A stretch of DNA of 64,000 nucleotides from Prostheceraeus crozeri (lineage: Eukaryota > Platyhelminthes > Polycladida > Euryleptidae). Location: assembly GCA_907163375.1 (NCBI GenBank), contig CAJQUW010006861.1, forward strand, positions 21,117 through 85,116, in the 5' to 3' direction. Positions 1 to 11,867 of the stretch are shown here, piece by piece. The first letter of the stretch is position 1, and each line of letters opens with the position of its first letter. The position numbers and the translations under genes are program-made. Below the pieces are notes generated by a model. It was not told the origin of the DNA and did no database searches. It worked only from the letters and a program-made list of their open reading frames with translations.

Positions 1-1689
1 GTCCACCATTTCTTCGAATCTTAATTGAAGCAACCAATATGTTAGCGCATCTAGATGAAATATTCATGAGTATATGAATTAGTTTCGTTTCCATGTGACT
101 GTAAATGATATTTGTGAGGGGATGGTCATGTCGTTGGCGTGTCGCTTATAATGAAATCTTTCATGAAGCCTTGCAAATAAATAATGTTGCATCTTGCGAA
201 GACAATGTGTGGCTATTCACGTCGAAGTCGATGGGTTTACTATAAAATAATTCGTATATGCAATTATAAACTCACAAAAAATCGTTTTTGTTTTCTATGC
301 TTCTGAATGGGCTTACATACAATTTCGTACAAGACTTGTAATATGGCAAATTGGCACATTATGCAGACTCTAATGATGTAATTCGCGTTGCGAGTCTTAT
401 GCACCAAAAAAGTCATATCTAAATCGTCGTCTATCTTCACGTTACAAGGTTCATGAGTTGTAAATATTTTGCAAGTGGAAAACCTTTTGAGCAATAATAA
501 CCTAATTTAACACAGCAGGTTACTCATAAGCTTTCACCCACACCAAGTTGCGGAAAGATATCAGTCGTCCAAAATCATGCTAACAAAATTCTACCAACGC
601 TGCCACTGACAAAAAGTGCATCAGAGTAATCGTTGGTATTTTGAATGTAAGTCTGGCTAAGCTAAGAGATCAGTTCGAAACCTGACAGTAAGTCGCGGCA
701 AGAAGTCCACCCAAACCAATGGGACTAATATATAGACCACCGCCTCCAAATATCGGGGTCGCGACCAAATAGGGTTGCCAGCACATGGAACCAACCATCT
801 GGAGCTTCTTCTGCGGTGGAGATTTTGTTTTCTGCTCCGGTCACGACTATACCAGAAACGCGAAAAATAAATCAACAAATATCGTTCTTAGCATCAAAGT
901 AAGCAAATTGTCAAACAAGCCTATGCCATATGCTTAGAAAAATAAGGCCTAGCTATTTAATACTTAGATGCATGTGCTTGACCGATTAACCGCGATATAC
1001 ACGCATGCATTTCTTAACACGCGCCGCATTACTAATTGACGGTCAAATAAGATATTTCAAGAGTGCTGGATTTGCTGATAGTCCATTAAACTTTAGTCCA
1101 TTGGTGTCATCGTGCCTTTGTAATAACATGTGGATTTTGATATCATGGTTTTCTGTCATGGCATGAATACGCTGCAGTTCAAAATGCCGTGTTCCAAAAT
1201 ATAATCGCTTCAACTAAACATATTTGAAAATTGAATCCTGAATACAGCTAAATAGAAATACGGCTAAATACAACTTAATAGAATTTTATGAATCAGATGA
1301 TGAAAAGGCAGTATTCTTTATCGTCAGAAAGTTCAGGCAGTGAATTTTCTTGTCGATATGATATCATCTAGATCTCGTAAGTAGTTCATTGGCTGCAGGC
1401 TATTGAGGAAAGTAGATGGTTTTCATCTTAAGAACCACCGATCACAGAATTAAAAAAAAAATTTAAGACTGAGTTCGAATGAGAAAAATGATGTTCACGT
1501 CAAAATTTGTTGGCAAATTCAAAAAGGAAATGTCTCAAATTTTATGATGAAAGCAGCTTAAAGAGGTGTCCCGATAATTTTCGAGCGGTGTAATTGGAAC
1601 AACATCTGGTCAATATTAAAGAAATACCGTGGAAATTCTATAAAATAGCCCGGGAATCGCCCGGGAATTTGAAGCTAGAAATCTGGCCG
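1..1689. other. AT-rich non-genic stretch
   Basis: Short open frames here have no recognisable motifs and no splice or promoter context. I see no gene, RNA gene or clear repeat. Confidence 0.5.
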
Positions 1690-2560
1690 CCACCCTGGTT
1701 TGTAACATGGGTTGATGACTATCTTAAGAATCGTAGTCAAGCGGTCAGATTGAGCTACCAAATAAGCAACCATTCCAGAGGGATCCGTGTTTGGACCTTA
1801 TTTATTTAATCTGGCGATTAGTTCTCTCCATTCCATCAACGACTCAACGACTATGTGAAATACATTGACGATTGTACTTTCGTCGTTCCTATTTCAGACA
1901 ACAATATCGCTAATTTTCTACAAGAACATCAAAACATGACTGATTGTTCCATGTCCATTGGTCTGAACCTTAATGTGAGAAAGTGTAAATTGCCATGGAT
2001 CCTTAAGTCACCGCATTCAACCCCTCCCAATATACCGAATATATCTAAAGTTACAGAAGTTAAAAATTCACGGTGTCATTTTTACATCTGACCTCAAGTG
2101 AAGCAAAGAAATGGAGTATGTCAACAGTATTCCTTCTAAACGAATGCACGCTCTCAGAGTTTTGAGACCACTGGTCGGCCGATCCGATATTGTGCGTATT
2201 TATAACGGATTGATACTATCAATTATTGAGCATTGTTCGGGACTGATGGTTGGTTTGCTGGCTAAGGAAGAAATTATTCTTACTGGAATTCAACGGGGGC
2301 TCATAGACTCATCTGTGGTGATAATTGCCAGTGCAATTCATTCCTGAACTTACAAGTTCGTCGTAACTCATCAGGCATGAAACTTTAATTTTCGATATCT
2401 GATAACCCAGCGCATCCTCTTCATACCCTTTGCCCATCAAGATGATCCCGCTCGGGTAGGTTTCTTCAATCTCCCCGTCATTCATGCAGAAGGCGAAACT
2501 CGTTTTTTCCAAGGAGCATAATGTTTTTAAACAATACGGCTACCGATTGTTTTTCACATC
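1690..2560 (+). pseudogene. Non-LTR retrotransposon reverse transcriptase remnant (CR1/Jockey-like)
   Basis: Successive frames give reverse-transcriptase pieces in the correct order. First is a WVDDYLKNRSQAV thumb-type segment near 1715. Then comes a degenerate catalytic box KYIDDCTF near 1855 (YIDD in place of the usual YADD). Next is SKRMHALRVLRPLVGRSD near 2125, and finally an AHRLICGD / HPLH / FFP carboxy-terminal signature between 2290 and 2510. At least four frame changes and stops separate them, so the copy is dead. There is no upstream endonuclease domain. The order of motifs is seen directly; the CR1/Jockey assignment is inferred from motif style. Confidence 0.7.
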
Positions 2561-3304
2561 TCTTTTTCGGAAATGCTTATTCGGTAAATTTCCATGTACA
2601 TTATGCACTATGACTTTACTTGTCTTTTCTTCAATGAAATTCTGTGCCCAAACAGTGTCTAATTGCACGTGTGTGTCTTGATTTTCAATGATTTACGAAA
2701 TAGACAATTTAACCCACTTACTTATTCTGTCGGTTTTGATATCATACCATCTTTCAAAAACTCGGTTGATTATTAAATCGGCAGTTTTTATGTAGGTTTA
2801 ATTTCAATTAATTGACTAAAATGAGATTGAAATATTCAGGATCAGTTGAATAGTAAATTTCTATATCGATAAAAACCACATTTACAAAAATGCCGAATAT
2901 TCAACATACTTTCTATAAGTCGGATAGCCCTGTTTTATGGTGGCCTCTACTTCTCTTCGAAAAATGCAGAACTTGAAAAATACATGTGAGTGCTTGGGTT
3001 CACTGTAGGATAATACAAAGACCTTCAATTGAATAAAGATGATGTAACATGCAGCGGCAAACGCTGTTGTATATATTCATTCTGATATTTCATTATCATC
3101 ATTTTGTAGGTAAAACAAAGAGCAAAGGTGTTTGCCTCCATAGCAAAAAAAGTGGCAAAAATCAATAATTTTGGAATGAGAGCCCTGTGTAATGTATTAG
3201 TGAACGCATCTCTAACGCAGGACTGCCATTCTTCCGGTTTTTTTAGATTTAACTAGGTAGTGAAAAATGTTTTGCTAAGGAACAAGTCATTTGGATTTTG
3301 AATT
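2561..3304. other. AT-rich non-genic stretch
   Basis: No open frame with recognisable content, no obvious repeat and no RNA-gene boxes were seen. Confidence 0.45.
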
Positions 3305-3960
3305 ATTTTAGATTGTGAAAGGTACCCTTTAAGATAGTGAGGGTCCCTTTTGAGATAGCGAAAGGGCCTTTTTGAGGTTGTGAAGGGACCCTATTGATAT
3401 TGTGCAGTGACACTTTAAGATTGCGAAGGGGCCCCTTCAAGATCGTGAGGGGACCCTTTTGCGATTGTGAAGGGGCCCTTCAAGATTGTGAGGAACCCTT
3501 TTGAGATTGCGAAGGGGGACCTTCGTGATGCATGGTGAAGGGGCTTGTTGAGATTGTGAAGGGATCCTTTAAGATCATGAGAAGCCCTTTTGAGATTGCG
3601 AAGGAGCCCCTAAAGATTGTGAGGGGCCCTCATGAAATTGTGCAGCGACACTTCAAGATCGTGAGGTGCCCTTTGAGATTGCGATGGGTCCTTTTAAGAT
3701 CGTGAGGGGTCTCTTTTGGGATTGTAAAGGGGCACTTTAAGATTGTGAGGGGCATCTTTTTTAGCTTTTGAAGGGCTGTATTTAGATATGAATGGACCTT
3801 TTGATATTGTAAGGGACCTACAAAATTGAAACCGGACCCTTAAAGATTGAGTACGGGGACCGTCTTAGATTATGTAGGGGCCCTTTAAAATTGTGAACGG
3901 GGCTATGCAGATTGTTAGGGGACCTTAAAACCCCTGCAATTGTAAAGGGTCATCAATTTC
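3305..3960 (+). repeat. Degenerate ~22-bp minisatellite
   Basis: About 28-30 imperfect head-to-tail copies of a 21-22 bp unit resembling AGATTGTGAAGGGGCCCTTTTG. Each copy couples a GATTGTGA-like half with a GGGG/CCCTT half, so GGGGCCC-type palindromes recur. Copies differ by several substitutions and 1-2 bp indels, which indicates age. Confidence 0.85.
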
Positions 3961-4569
3961 AAATCAGTTACTTTCTAAAAGTCCGCTTGACGCCTGGGCA
4001 GAAGATCCTTCTACAAGCAAGTCAGTGATTCCTTCGTCAATCTTGAAGAAGCAGGACGAAGCGCAAGTAATCATGGTTTCGAAAGAAGAAAGAAATTTAA
4101 TTGGGAACGCTTGACGAAAAAATTGTAGTATGTTATCACCGAGTAGATTATGAATTGAGTTTTGATTGCTTTGATGCTCTCCAAAGAAGCGGCTACCAAA
4201 AAAAACATGAGACAGAAATCAATCGAAAAGTTTCGGAAGCACAGGGGAGTGACGAAATAATAAGTTATACGATTACTTGTTGCAAAAGCGGTCAAATTTC
4301 GTCGAAGACACCACGAAAATTGAAATCTCGCAAACAGCTGCAGAAGTGATAAAGATTTCTTTTTGCGTGCTGATGTTGCGCTTACCTATACCATGACGGC
4401 TCAACTTTAATCAAATAGCTGTCATAGTCTTGTTTGAAAGCCAAAAGTTGTTCTTAGACATGTCGCTTTTTTTATTACATATGTCTGAAATACAAGATAT
4501 GAGAACAAGGTTTGACTTGAATCATTGCCGGAGCTACAAGCACTGATGAAGTATATTCAATCTGAACTG
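3961..4569. other. Non-genic stretch with an unsupported short ORF
   Basis: A lysine-rich 82-codon frame (4101-4349) overlaps an antisense frame of similar length. It has no motif, no splice context and no promoter, so I do not call it a gene. Confidence 0.4.
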
Positions 4570-5100
4570 TGAGCGTTTTTGGCTTTTCAGCCGTCATCAG
4601 TGCTACAGTATCCTATTGTAAAAAACGGTGGAAAGTTTTGTTTCCCAGTTCATCCAAATGCACAGGATGACTCTGATGCACCATTTCTTAAACGTGCCCA
4701 AAAGAAAAAAGTCACAAGGCATATTCCGTCTGGTGGTATCGGAAGGCATGCTAAAGGTTCCCATGACGTCAATCAAAGAATTAGGAAAATTGCAGTTTAA
4801 ATAATTTATGATGGGTCTGTAGTAATGCGCTAGAATTCCATCCTTCATGAAGATGCTCCTATCTTCAGTGACATTCGGTATCCTCTTACACAACATGGAA
4901 AGGAAGATTTTACCATGCATTCTCGGTTTCTCGAAAGAAAAATGCCTTCCCCCCCAAAAGAAAATGGCTTAAGGAAATGCCTGACAGAACAATTAGACCG
5001 CGCTGATCCATATACACGTATTATACAGTGCATGAAAATGTTTGCTGTGACCAGACCAGACTGTTCTGCTGATGCAGTCTTTCAAACGTTGAACAACTGA
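4570..5100 (-). pseudogene. Tc1/mariner-type transposase remnant
   Basis: The minus-strand frame ending at 4603 contains FMKDGILAHYYRPIINYL, a decayed form of the second catalytic-Asp box (F-x-QDGAPAHY) of IS630/Tc1/mariner transposases. It is followed at the right distance by a decayed PWP-SPDL/DFFLWG box, here MPCDFFLLGTFK. A few more residues upstream look like the ML..xxxP segment that precedes the box. Ends and terminal repeats were not identifiable. It differs in sequence from the mariner at 17796. Confidence 0.65.
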
Positions 5101-6359
5101 ACAGCAACTCCCAGTGGTTTCGTGAAAATTCTCCACAATAAAGACGAGATATTGCGTCATGCGACTTCATGGCATATTAATAGAAAATGACAGAGCTGCA
5201 CGAGAATAGTGCATTATAAATTTGACTGTTAAATGTTTGAACGAAATGAAGAAAGTTGTCTTTGAAGCAGTTAAGTAAAATTTTCCATAGGTCTACATGC
5301 ACATGTAGCTTATTCGATGATATGCAGTCTTTACATCGAGCGCTCAATAACCTCATGTTGATTTTGCGTTTGGGAGGGGGGAGGGTAGAGGGGTTTTTGT
5401 AGTGCGATTTGTCTAACCTTCAAAAGCAGTTCTTCTAAAAATAGTAGCTGACTAGCTGTTCGGTTCATGCATTCTAGTGCACCTTGTTTAAACTGATGAT
5501 TGTTTATGCCACTTATTACTTGCTGACTATGAGGATTCAGAAATGTCCTCATTAGAACAGAACCAGCTTCTGCCTGAACGCTTATAATAATGAATCGTAA
5601 GTTTCTTACTGAGCCCACGGCTACGCACTTTAGGGGAAAATACCGATTTGACTTTCCGATTTTTATTTTTGATAAGAGTGGCAGTCCTGTTAACGCGATC
5701 GGATCTAAAAAGACTTAATTTGTGGCACTCCATCTATACTCACTTACTCCATCCATTTTCAATGTATTTTTAAGCCGCATAGCTAGTCTATATGCAGTCG
5801 AATACTGCTAAACTAATGAAACTTTGAAAAGTAGGAGCCTGTTGGAACTTTCAGATTACTTTTTTTATGGTTTTTTATATTTACAGTTTTATTTTGATTA
5901 TGATATTGAATCCGTATGATTGCAGATTGTTCACTTCTGAATCCATTATGTATTTTGCTTTTGCTGACTTGTATACTACTTCAAGTCATGTATGGCATGA
6001 AAAAAAGTATTGACTTCAATTTTATATTTTGTCACAAATTTCAGAATGTGTTAGTGCGTTTCGCTTTTGCGCAGGTAAGCAATATGTCTGGGGTATGACA
6101 TACGCGAGTGCACATTCATTAACAGAAACAAACTCCTATTATGTTATGTTCTAATCTGTACATTTTAACATTCCCCTTCTATTCTATAACTTCAATTATG
6201 CTTCACATAGACTACGGAAGTATATAACCTATATGTAAATGCAGATTACACGGTGTGCATTGATATAGAAATGCATGAAGTATTTTATGCTTTATACTGG
6301 AAATAAATAAAAATCATAGATAAGAAAATAAAATATATATTATAGAGCTCTTGAAAAGA
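5101..6359. other. AT-rich non-genic stretch
   Basis: Only short, motif-free frames on both strands. I see no supportable gene. Confidence 0.45.
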
Positions 6360-6462
6360 GCGGTAAATAACGGCAGCGGGTAAAAATGTCAGCATTTCAG
6401 ATTCTGAAAATCCGGCTCAGGTTGGATTTGGGAAAAGTGTCAAATCCGGTGCATCCCTAGAA
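6360..6462. mobile_element. Possible hAT-like element terminus
   Basis: The stretch ends in a word whose reverse complement is CTAGGGATGCACCGGATT. TAGGGATGCACCGGAT-type termini occur on hAT-family elements of animals. No partner terminus or 8-bp duplication could be found, so this is a solo end at best. Confidence 0.3.
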
Positions 6463-6469
6463 ATTACCT

Positions 6470-7590
6470 CTAGCATAGCTGTTGCATGACAAGTGCGCAT
6501 TAGTCTAATCACTCGAGTGCGAAAAATTAAGCGGATGGCGAATATACATGCATGTTATTAAGATAAACGACAAGCTGCTCAGTTATAATACTTAGCTACT
6601 TAAGCTACTTAATTTTACAAAGCCTAAGTGTTTTTTATGTATGTTGCTGCTGAGGGTGGCGACCTGGAAATCATGTAATGTCCAGTGAATTTCTCCGCAT
6701 CTGGGAGGTCAGGGAATTTCAGAAAAAATTCTGAATTTTTTGATCAATTTAACTAACTTTGATATAGCGCTCCTTTTTTTATCAGAAGGCCGAGAAATCA
6801 TAATATTGTATTTGATGATAAGAAATTATGAAGAGGTAGTTTCCTTTTGCGACAATTCAGCACGAAGTTAGCTGTGGTCATTTTGAGATGTTGATAATTA
6901 TCTGATACCTATCTAATAGATACTCTTATGATTTCTGGGCCACAGATTATGTTTCCATCATCTGTTTTCTCGGCCATGCAGCAGTAGTGAACCCTTCGAA
7001 TACCTTTCATCTTTTAACAGAATGAATGAGGCGCAGATTATAGGCCTAACTGATCATGATTGGCCCAAATATTTATCATAAGACACAGAAGCTCATCAAC
7101 GAAGGGTGTGATTTCTATGCCGAATAATAGACGTTGACACGTGCTCCTGTATTCAGATCTTTCTGTGCTTCTAGATCAGTGTTGCCACTCGTGGCAATAA
7201 TTATTGCCTGGCAATATATTCACAATTTGTGGCAATATGCAATAAGAATCTGATAGTTCATTGTAGTCGGCAATATTTTACAGATTTAAAACGATGATGA
7301 TATTATGAATTAGAAATTTTTGATTTGATGGGCATGTTTTGAGATAATTAAAGTCGGTTGAAAAGAATTGCGTGAGTCACTCTAATAGCGAATGTAGAAC
7401 CTATTATTCAGAATACTTGATCGCTGGTCTCTCAGTCTGTACCACATCGATGCGAGACATTCTCGAGTCCAACATTCCCACATTCTGACTGTTAGAATTG
7501 CTAGATATGAGAAGAAGAAAGTCGGTATTTCATTAACTTCTTAACTACGGCTCCAGTAAAATTATGAGCTAAGTTTACCAAATGCGTTAA
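6470..7590. other. Non-genic stretch
   Basis: No gene seen. A GTTGCCACTCGTGGCAATAATTATTGCC motif cluster at 7180-7260 makes small local palindromes around TTGCCA/TGGCAA. It could be a transposon edge but is too short to classify. Confidence 0.35.
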
Positions 7591-8790
7591 AATGAAATGT
7601 GTTAATAAACGCCACGGGCTATTTTTTATACTCGTACATAGTTCGTATCACCGGTATTTTTTTAAAAGAACATCGAAGTTAATCCTATTTCAGTTGATCG
7701 CTCAGAACGATGGCTCAGATGGTTCAAAGAGATGTCTCGCTTTGAAAGATCAGGAAACTAGGAATAAAATCAGATTCTTTATCTATGTTACACAGATGGC
7801 GGAACCGCTTGAAAAGTTGTTTCAACAGTCTTCGGTCATCTTAATTCATCGTTTGAGGCCTCAATTCATGAGCATGGTGAGGAATATCGCAGTACAATTC
7901 TGAAACCAGAACATTGACAGTAAGACTGCTATGAAAGTAAATATCAGTGACGTCGATAATCAACTTTCTGTTGGCGAGATCCTCATCAGTCCCACGATGA
8001 AAGAAGTTTCCCATGTAATTCGGAACAGGTACTAGAATTTCTATATAAAAATGATGACCTATCTGCGAGATGATCTCCCTCTGAAGACGGATTTCGTCAT
8101 TTATTTTGCAAATCAAGTTCCTAGTGCTGTCTCTCATGATGACATCGACCATCTTCGGACATACAACTTTTAAACCAATGGGAGGATTAGCCCAAATCCG
8201 AGGCATGTCCGAAGCATCCGACTTACTGTTCCACCCTTTTCCATGGAAATGTCGATTGTGAAAGAGACATCAGGAAGTTGCACGACATCGGTGACAATGA
8301 GAAGCGTAATCGGTTGTCCGATGACATTAGAGAAAGTATTTTACAATGTCGTTCCTTCTTGCGTTGCAAAAAAGAAACTATAGTGCGTCATTCAATGGAT
8401 AATGATATGATCAATCAAGAATTTAAAGCTCATGTGGAATATGCGCTTTTTTGGCAAAACAGAAAAGAGCATCAGAGAGTGAGAGAATTGCGAAACTGAC
8501 TGCTTTAGAAACTGATGAAATAAAGAGGGCGGTACAAAATGATCCACAGAGTAGGGACAGATTGGAAGACCTGAGAAAGGAGTTGTCTGTGAAGAAGGAA
8601 AAGGAAGTTGATGCTAGACAAACAGCTGCTGAATTGGAATTACAGGAGGATGTTGCGGAACTGAAACAAGTTACTCTCATGAAGGATGCCAAGAATCGAA
8701 TGGCAAAGAAAGAGGCTGTTGAACTTTCGATTGCAAAACTTCGGAAACAGCGCAATTTTTCTTTCCATTTCCCAAATTTTCCAAGAAGTG
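7590..8790 (+). pseudogene. hAT-like transposase-derived pseudogene
   Basis: Plus-strand frames give, in order: a leucine-rich EPLEKLFQQSSVILIHRL segment near 7800; an FYIKMMTYLRDDLPLK segment near 8040; the carboxy-terminal EKRNRLSDDIRESILQCR box near 8300; and a long charged helical tail (about 8450-8750). The first three resemble the middle and dimerisation regions of hAT-like (DUF4371-type) transposases of invertebrates. The frame changes at least twice; near 8450 the tail continues one base out of frame. The charged tail, rich in E, K, R and A, is predicted coiled coil and is not typical of hAT. Confidence 0.5.
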
Positions 8791-8889
8791 ACAGTTTGAA
8801 GCTCTTGTTACGAAGTGATAAATGCATATATTACGTTGGAGGTCTAAGTCCCGTTCTTATGGAAATTATCAAATTTCAAATTTGGAGCA

Positions 8890-9107
8890 CAGTGATACAT
8901 ATTTTTGTAATTCAGTTCACAAAGTTCTTTCTCTGAAATGAACAGTACAGTAGGCCTACTGACTTCTGCGATATAAATGCTTTTATAGCTCAATCGACAA
9001 ATCTTTTTGCTGAAAGTAACAGTGCTGACTTTTGTGACTTACGCATTTTTGTAATTCATTCCACAAGTCTTCTTTTTTGCTGAAAATTATCAGTTACCAA
9101 CATTGAA
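8890..9107. repeat. Short dispersed repeat flanking the retrotransposon
   Basis: The word ATTTTTGTAATTCA followed by TTCA/TTCCACAA occurs at about 8898, 9047 and again at 10507, on the far side of the reverse transcriptase. The retrotransposon therefore lies inside a locally repeated sequence, or the repeats derive from its insertion. Confidence 0.5.
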
Positions 9108-10497
9108 ATTACAAAATTGAAAATTGCCAACACATTGTTAACTTTCTTGAAACTCAGAACCTTCTATCAGAAGAACAGTATGGCTTCAGGCACTCTCGAT
9201 CAACTGCAGATCTTCTTTCATATGTCACTGAACATGTGAGTCGTGTCCTTGACAAACAAGGTGAGACGAGATCAGTTGCCTTGGATATTTCTAAGGCATT
9301 CGATAAAGTCTGGCATCAGGGACTCCTTATGAAGCTAAAGTCCTATGGAGTTGCTGATCAACTCCACAAACTTCTTGCTTCTTTCCTTAGTGATACGCAG
9401 GTTGTCTTAGATGGCCAAAAGTCTTCCACCAAGTTTGTCGATGCAGAAGTTCCTCAAGGGTCAATTTTGGGACCCACTCTTTTTCTGCTGTACATCAACG
9501 ACCTCCCAGACTGCCTAGTGAGTAAATTGGTGATGTATGCAGATGACACAACACTCTTCAATTCCAATGAGCGACTCGCTAAAAACACTCAACAACGTCA
9601 GCAGTTATGCGGCGTTCTTAATGAAGACTTACGCAGGGTCTCAGAATGGGGCGCCAATTGGCTTGTTTCCTTCAATCCTTCAAAAACTCAAGAGTATTCT
9701 GCACTCACGACTTAAAGGAGATGATGATCATAGCATTAAAATGTCAGATAATAGGATCAGAGAACAATATTCCATCTCCTTCCTTGGATTGGTGGTTACG
9801 AAAGACTTGTCATGGAAACCGTACATCCAATCCATTAGCAAGCAGGTAGCTCAACGCATTGTTAGTCTCTATCGTGCCAGCAGCTATCTTCCACCACAGA
9901 CTGTCTGCTATCTTTACAAGTCCACTATTCGTCCTCTGATGGAGTATTGTTGTCATCCGTGGGCAGGCGCCCCACAAACGCATCTTAACCTCCTTGAACG
10001 GGTTGAGAAACGTGTCAAGAATCTCATGGGTGAGAAGCTTGCTAGCAAGTTGCAGCCGCTCTCCGTCAGACGGGATGTTGCTTCACTCAGTCTCTTCTAC
10101 AGGTACTATTTCGGTAGAAGCAGCTCTGCAGTAAATGAGCGCGTACCCAAACCTAAGATCTTCTCCAGAAGCACACGCAGAGCTAATGCACTCACATGTT
10201 ATAATGTGAGCTTAGAACGCGCACGTACTGTGAGTCGCTCGAAAAGCTTTTTTGTTCGCACGGCACAGCTTTGGAATCAGCTTCCCCAGACCACTTTCCC
10301 TGACCAATACAATCTTGATACTTTCAAGAGGCGTGCGAATAGGTTTCTGATGGGGACAGCTTAATCAGATTAGAAGATCTGTTTTTTTTTAAATTTCATT
10401 TATTTAAAATAATACAATTTGTTACTTTTCATTGAGTAACCCCTAGCTTCGTTCATGGCTCATAGCTGTGCTGGGGGTGAAAATTCAGTAAAAAAAG
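9108..10497 (+). mobile_element. 5'-truncated non-LTR retrotransposon (Jockey/CR1-like) with 3' UTR
   Basis: Translation from about 9120 enters directly into a reverse transcriptase: SEEQYGFRHSRSTADLL, then ALDISKAFDKVWH, PQGSILGPTLFLLYINDLP and the catalytic YADDTTLF box near 9537. One frameshift near 9690 separates this from the rest: the [16 protein letters not shown] region, the [13 protein letters not shown] region and the carboxy-terminal [13 protein letters not shown] box ending at 10364. The endonuclease and ORF1 are absent, the usual 5' truncation. The 3' UTR ends near a short A-run at about 10497. It is much less decayed than the copy at 1690. The 3' end is only about 270 bp from the Polinton. 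Confidence 0.85.
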
Positions 10498-10768
10498 TTC
10501 ATTTCATGGAAACAGTATTTTTGTAATTCAATTCAAAATCAGTCCATACTAGAAGCCTATAGCATCTGTCGATGGCCTACCATGGTTTTAGGGTTTTCAC
10601 GTTCATGGTCAATTGTTTTTGGAAACGTTGGTGCTTCTCTGTGTTTTCATTGATCGCACGTTCACCTGTTATTAAAGTATCTGGCAGTTCGCATATCTAA
10701 CATACAATTATTTTCCTATTTTCTGACTGCTCACCTGCTTGTATACGCCTTCTTCAAGAACATTTGGC
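10498..10768. other. Non-genic spacer before the Polinton
   Basis: No coding or repeat signal apart from the third copy of the ATTTTTGTAATTCA word near 10507. Confidence 0.45.
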
Positions 10769-10774
10769 AATATT
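10769..10774. repeat. Left 6-bp target-site duplication of the Polinton
   Basis: AATATT lies immediately before the element's first AG. The identical AATATT follows the element at 34441-34446. Six-base duplications are the norm for Polinton/Maverick insertions. The target word is palindromic, so it also looks like an extension of the inverted repeat. Confidence 0.9.
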
Positions 10775-11711
10775 AGTAGTAAGGAATCCTCCCAACTGCG
10801 CACAGCGCCCCCTCCCCTCTGGAGCGCGAGTTTGGTTGTTGTGGTTCTGGGTCGACCGTCGTGGTTGGTCTTGGGCGGTGGTCTTTGTTTTTGGTGTGTA
10901 GGATTGGTTGTAGGGTTGTTTTGTGTTTAGATTTGGTTTCGTGATGAAATTCTGCGTCGACATGTTGTGTTTCTTGAGTGTAGGTGTGGTTTTGCGTGTT
11001 TTTGAGTGAGAAAATGGCTGTAGCGGCGAAACGAAGCCTCGTACGTGAAAATGGACGGCGGATTTGGACTTTTTGGCCACTTTTGAACCTAGGGGACTTA
11101 TTCCAAAGTTTTAGGCCAAACAACGAAGAACTTCGACCCCCCTCGGCAGCGTTCTTCCAACTTTGGTTCTAGAGATCGTAGAAAGTCGTGCAATAGCTCG
11201 TTTGAAAGCTAAGAGTGCCACAAATGCATTGGAAAGCACAATTTGGCCCTACCTTCCTTTGCTGAGGCTTGAGAGTGACATTGATACTTTTGGTCATGTT
11301 AGAGAGCCGTCAGAGGGTTTTTGAGTGAGAAAGTGGCTGTAGCGGCGAAACGAAGCCTCGTACGTGAAAATGGACGGCGGATTTGGACTTTTTGGCCAAT
11401 TTTGGGCCTAGGGGACTTGTTTCCAAAATCGTAGGCAAAAGAACGAAGACTTCGACCCCCCTCGGCAGCGTTCTTCCAACTTTGGTTATAGGAATGGTAG
11501 AGATTCGTGCGATAGCATGTTTGAAAGCTAAGAGTGCCACAAATGCATTGGAAAGCACAGTTTGGGCCTATCTTCCTTGGCTAAGGCTTGGGAGTGACAT
11601 TGAGACTTTTCGTCATGTTAGAGAGCCGTCAGAGGTTGAGTTTTGTGTTTTGGGCTCCAGCTGGCGAACGAAGCATCAGACGAGAAAACTAAGACCAGAT
11701 TTGGAATCAGC
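10775..11711 (+). repeat. Left terminal inverted repeat of the Polinton
   Basis: Matches the inverse of 33803-34440 almost throughout, ending with CCAGATTTGG-AATCAGC against the right arm's inverse. It is 937 bp against 638 bp on the right. The excess is explained by a 319-bp internal tandem duplication, and the right arm has about 24 extra bases near 34340. Parts are G/T-rich (10840-10990). Small frames within it are by-products of the repeat, not genes. Confidence 0.95.
10999..11635 (+). repeat. 319-bp tandem duplication inside the left TIR
   Basis: Unit 1 runs 10999-11317 and unit 2 11318-11635. Both start TTTTTGAGTGAGAAA and end AGAGCCGTCAGAGG. They differ at several positions, so the duplication is not recent. 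The right TIR has a single copy. Confidence 0.9.
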
Positions 11712-11763
11712 TTGATGTCATTGGCCAATGAAGAGCACATCCAATGAGAATCCAGCATTTCTC

Positions 11764-11771
11764 TATAAATA
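11764..11771 (+). promoter_or_regulatory. TATA box of the first Polinton gene
   Basis: TATAAATA sits about 100 bp before the ATG at 11868 and just inside the left TIR. This is the expected spacing for a TATA box plus a short 5' UTR. Confidence 0.6.
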
Positions 11772-11867
11772 AAGAGGTTTTCAGAGTGACAATCATTGTG
11801 TCTTTGAGTCGTACAGGTGTCGGACGCATGTTCTCCCTCTACATTCCTATTCTATTATCCATCTGAA

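Noticed and set aside
3305-3960. CRISPR-like array
   Set aside because: Repeats are contiguous and degenerate with no spacers, in an animal genome. Minisatellite.
7841-8206. 121-codon minus-strand frame as a gene
   Set aside because: The opposite strand over the same interval gives hAT-like segments in order, which explains the interval better.
8423-8827. 134-codon minus-strand Ser/Phe-rich frame
   Set aside because: Antisense shadow of the charged coiled-coil frame at 8451.
11383-11715. 110-codon frame in the left TIR
   Set aside because: Created by the 319-bp duplication and read in a different frame in the right TIR.
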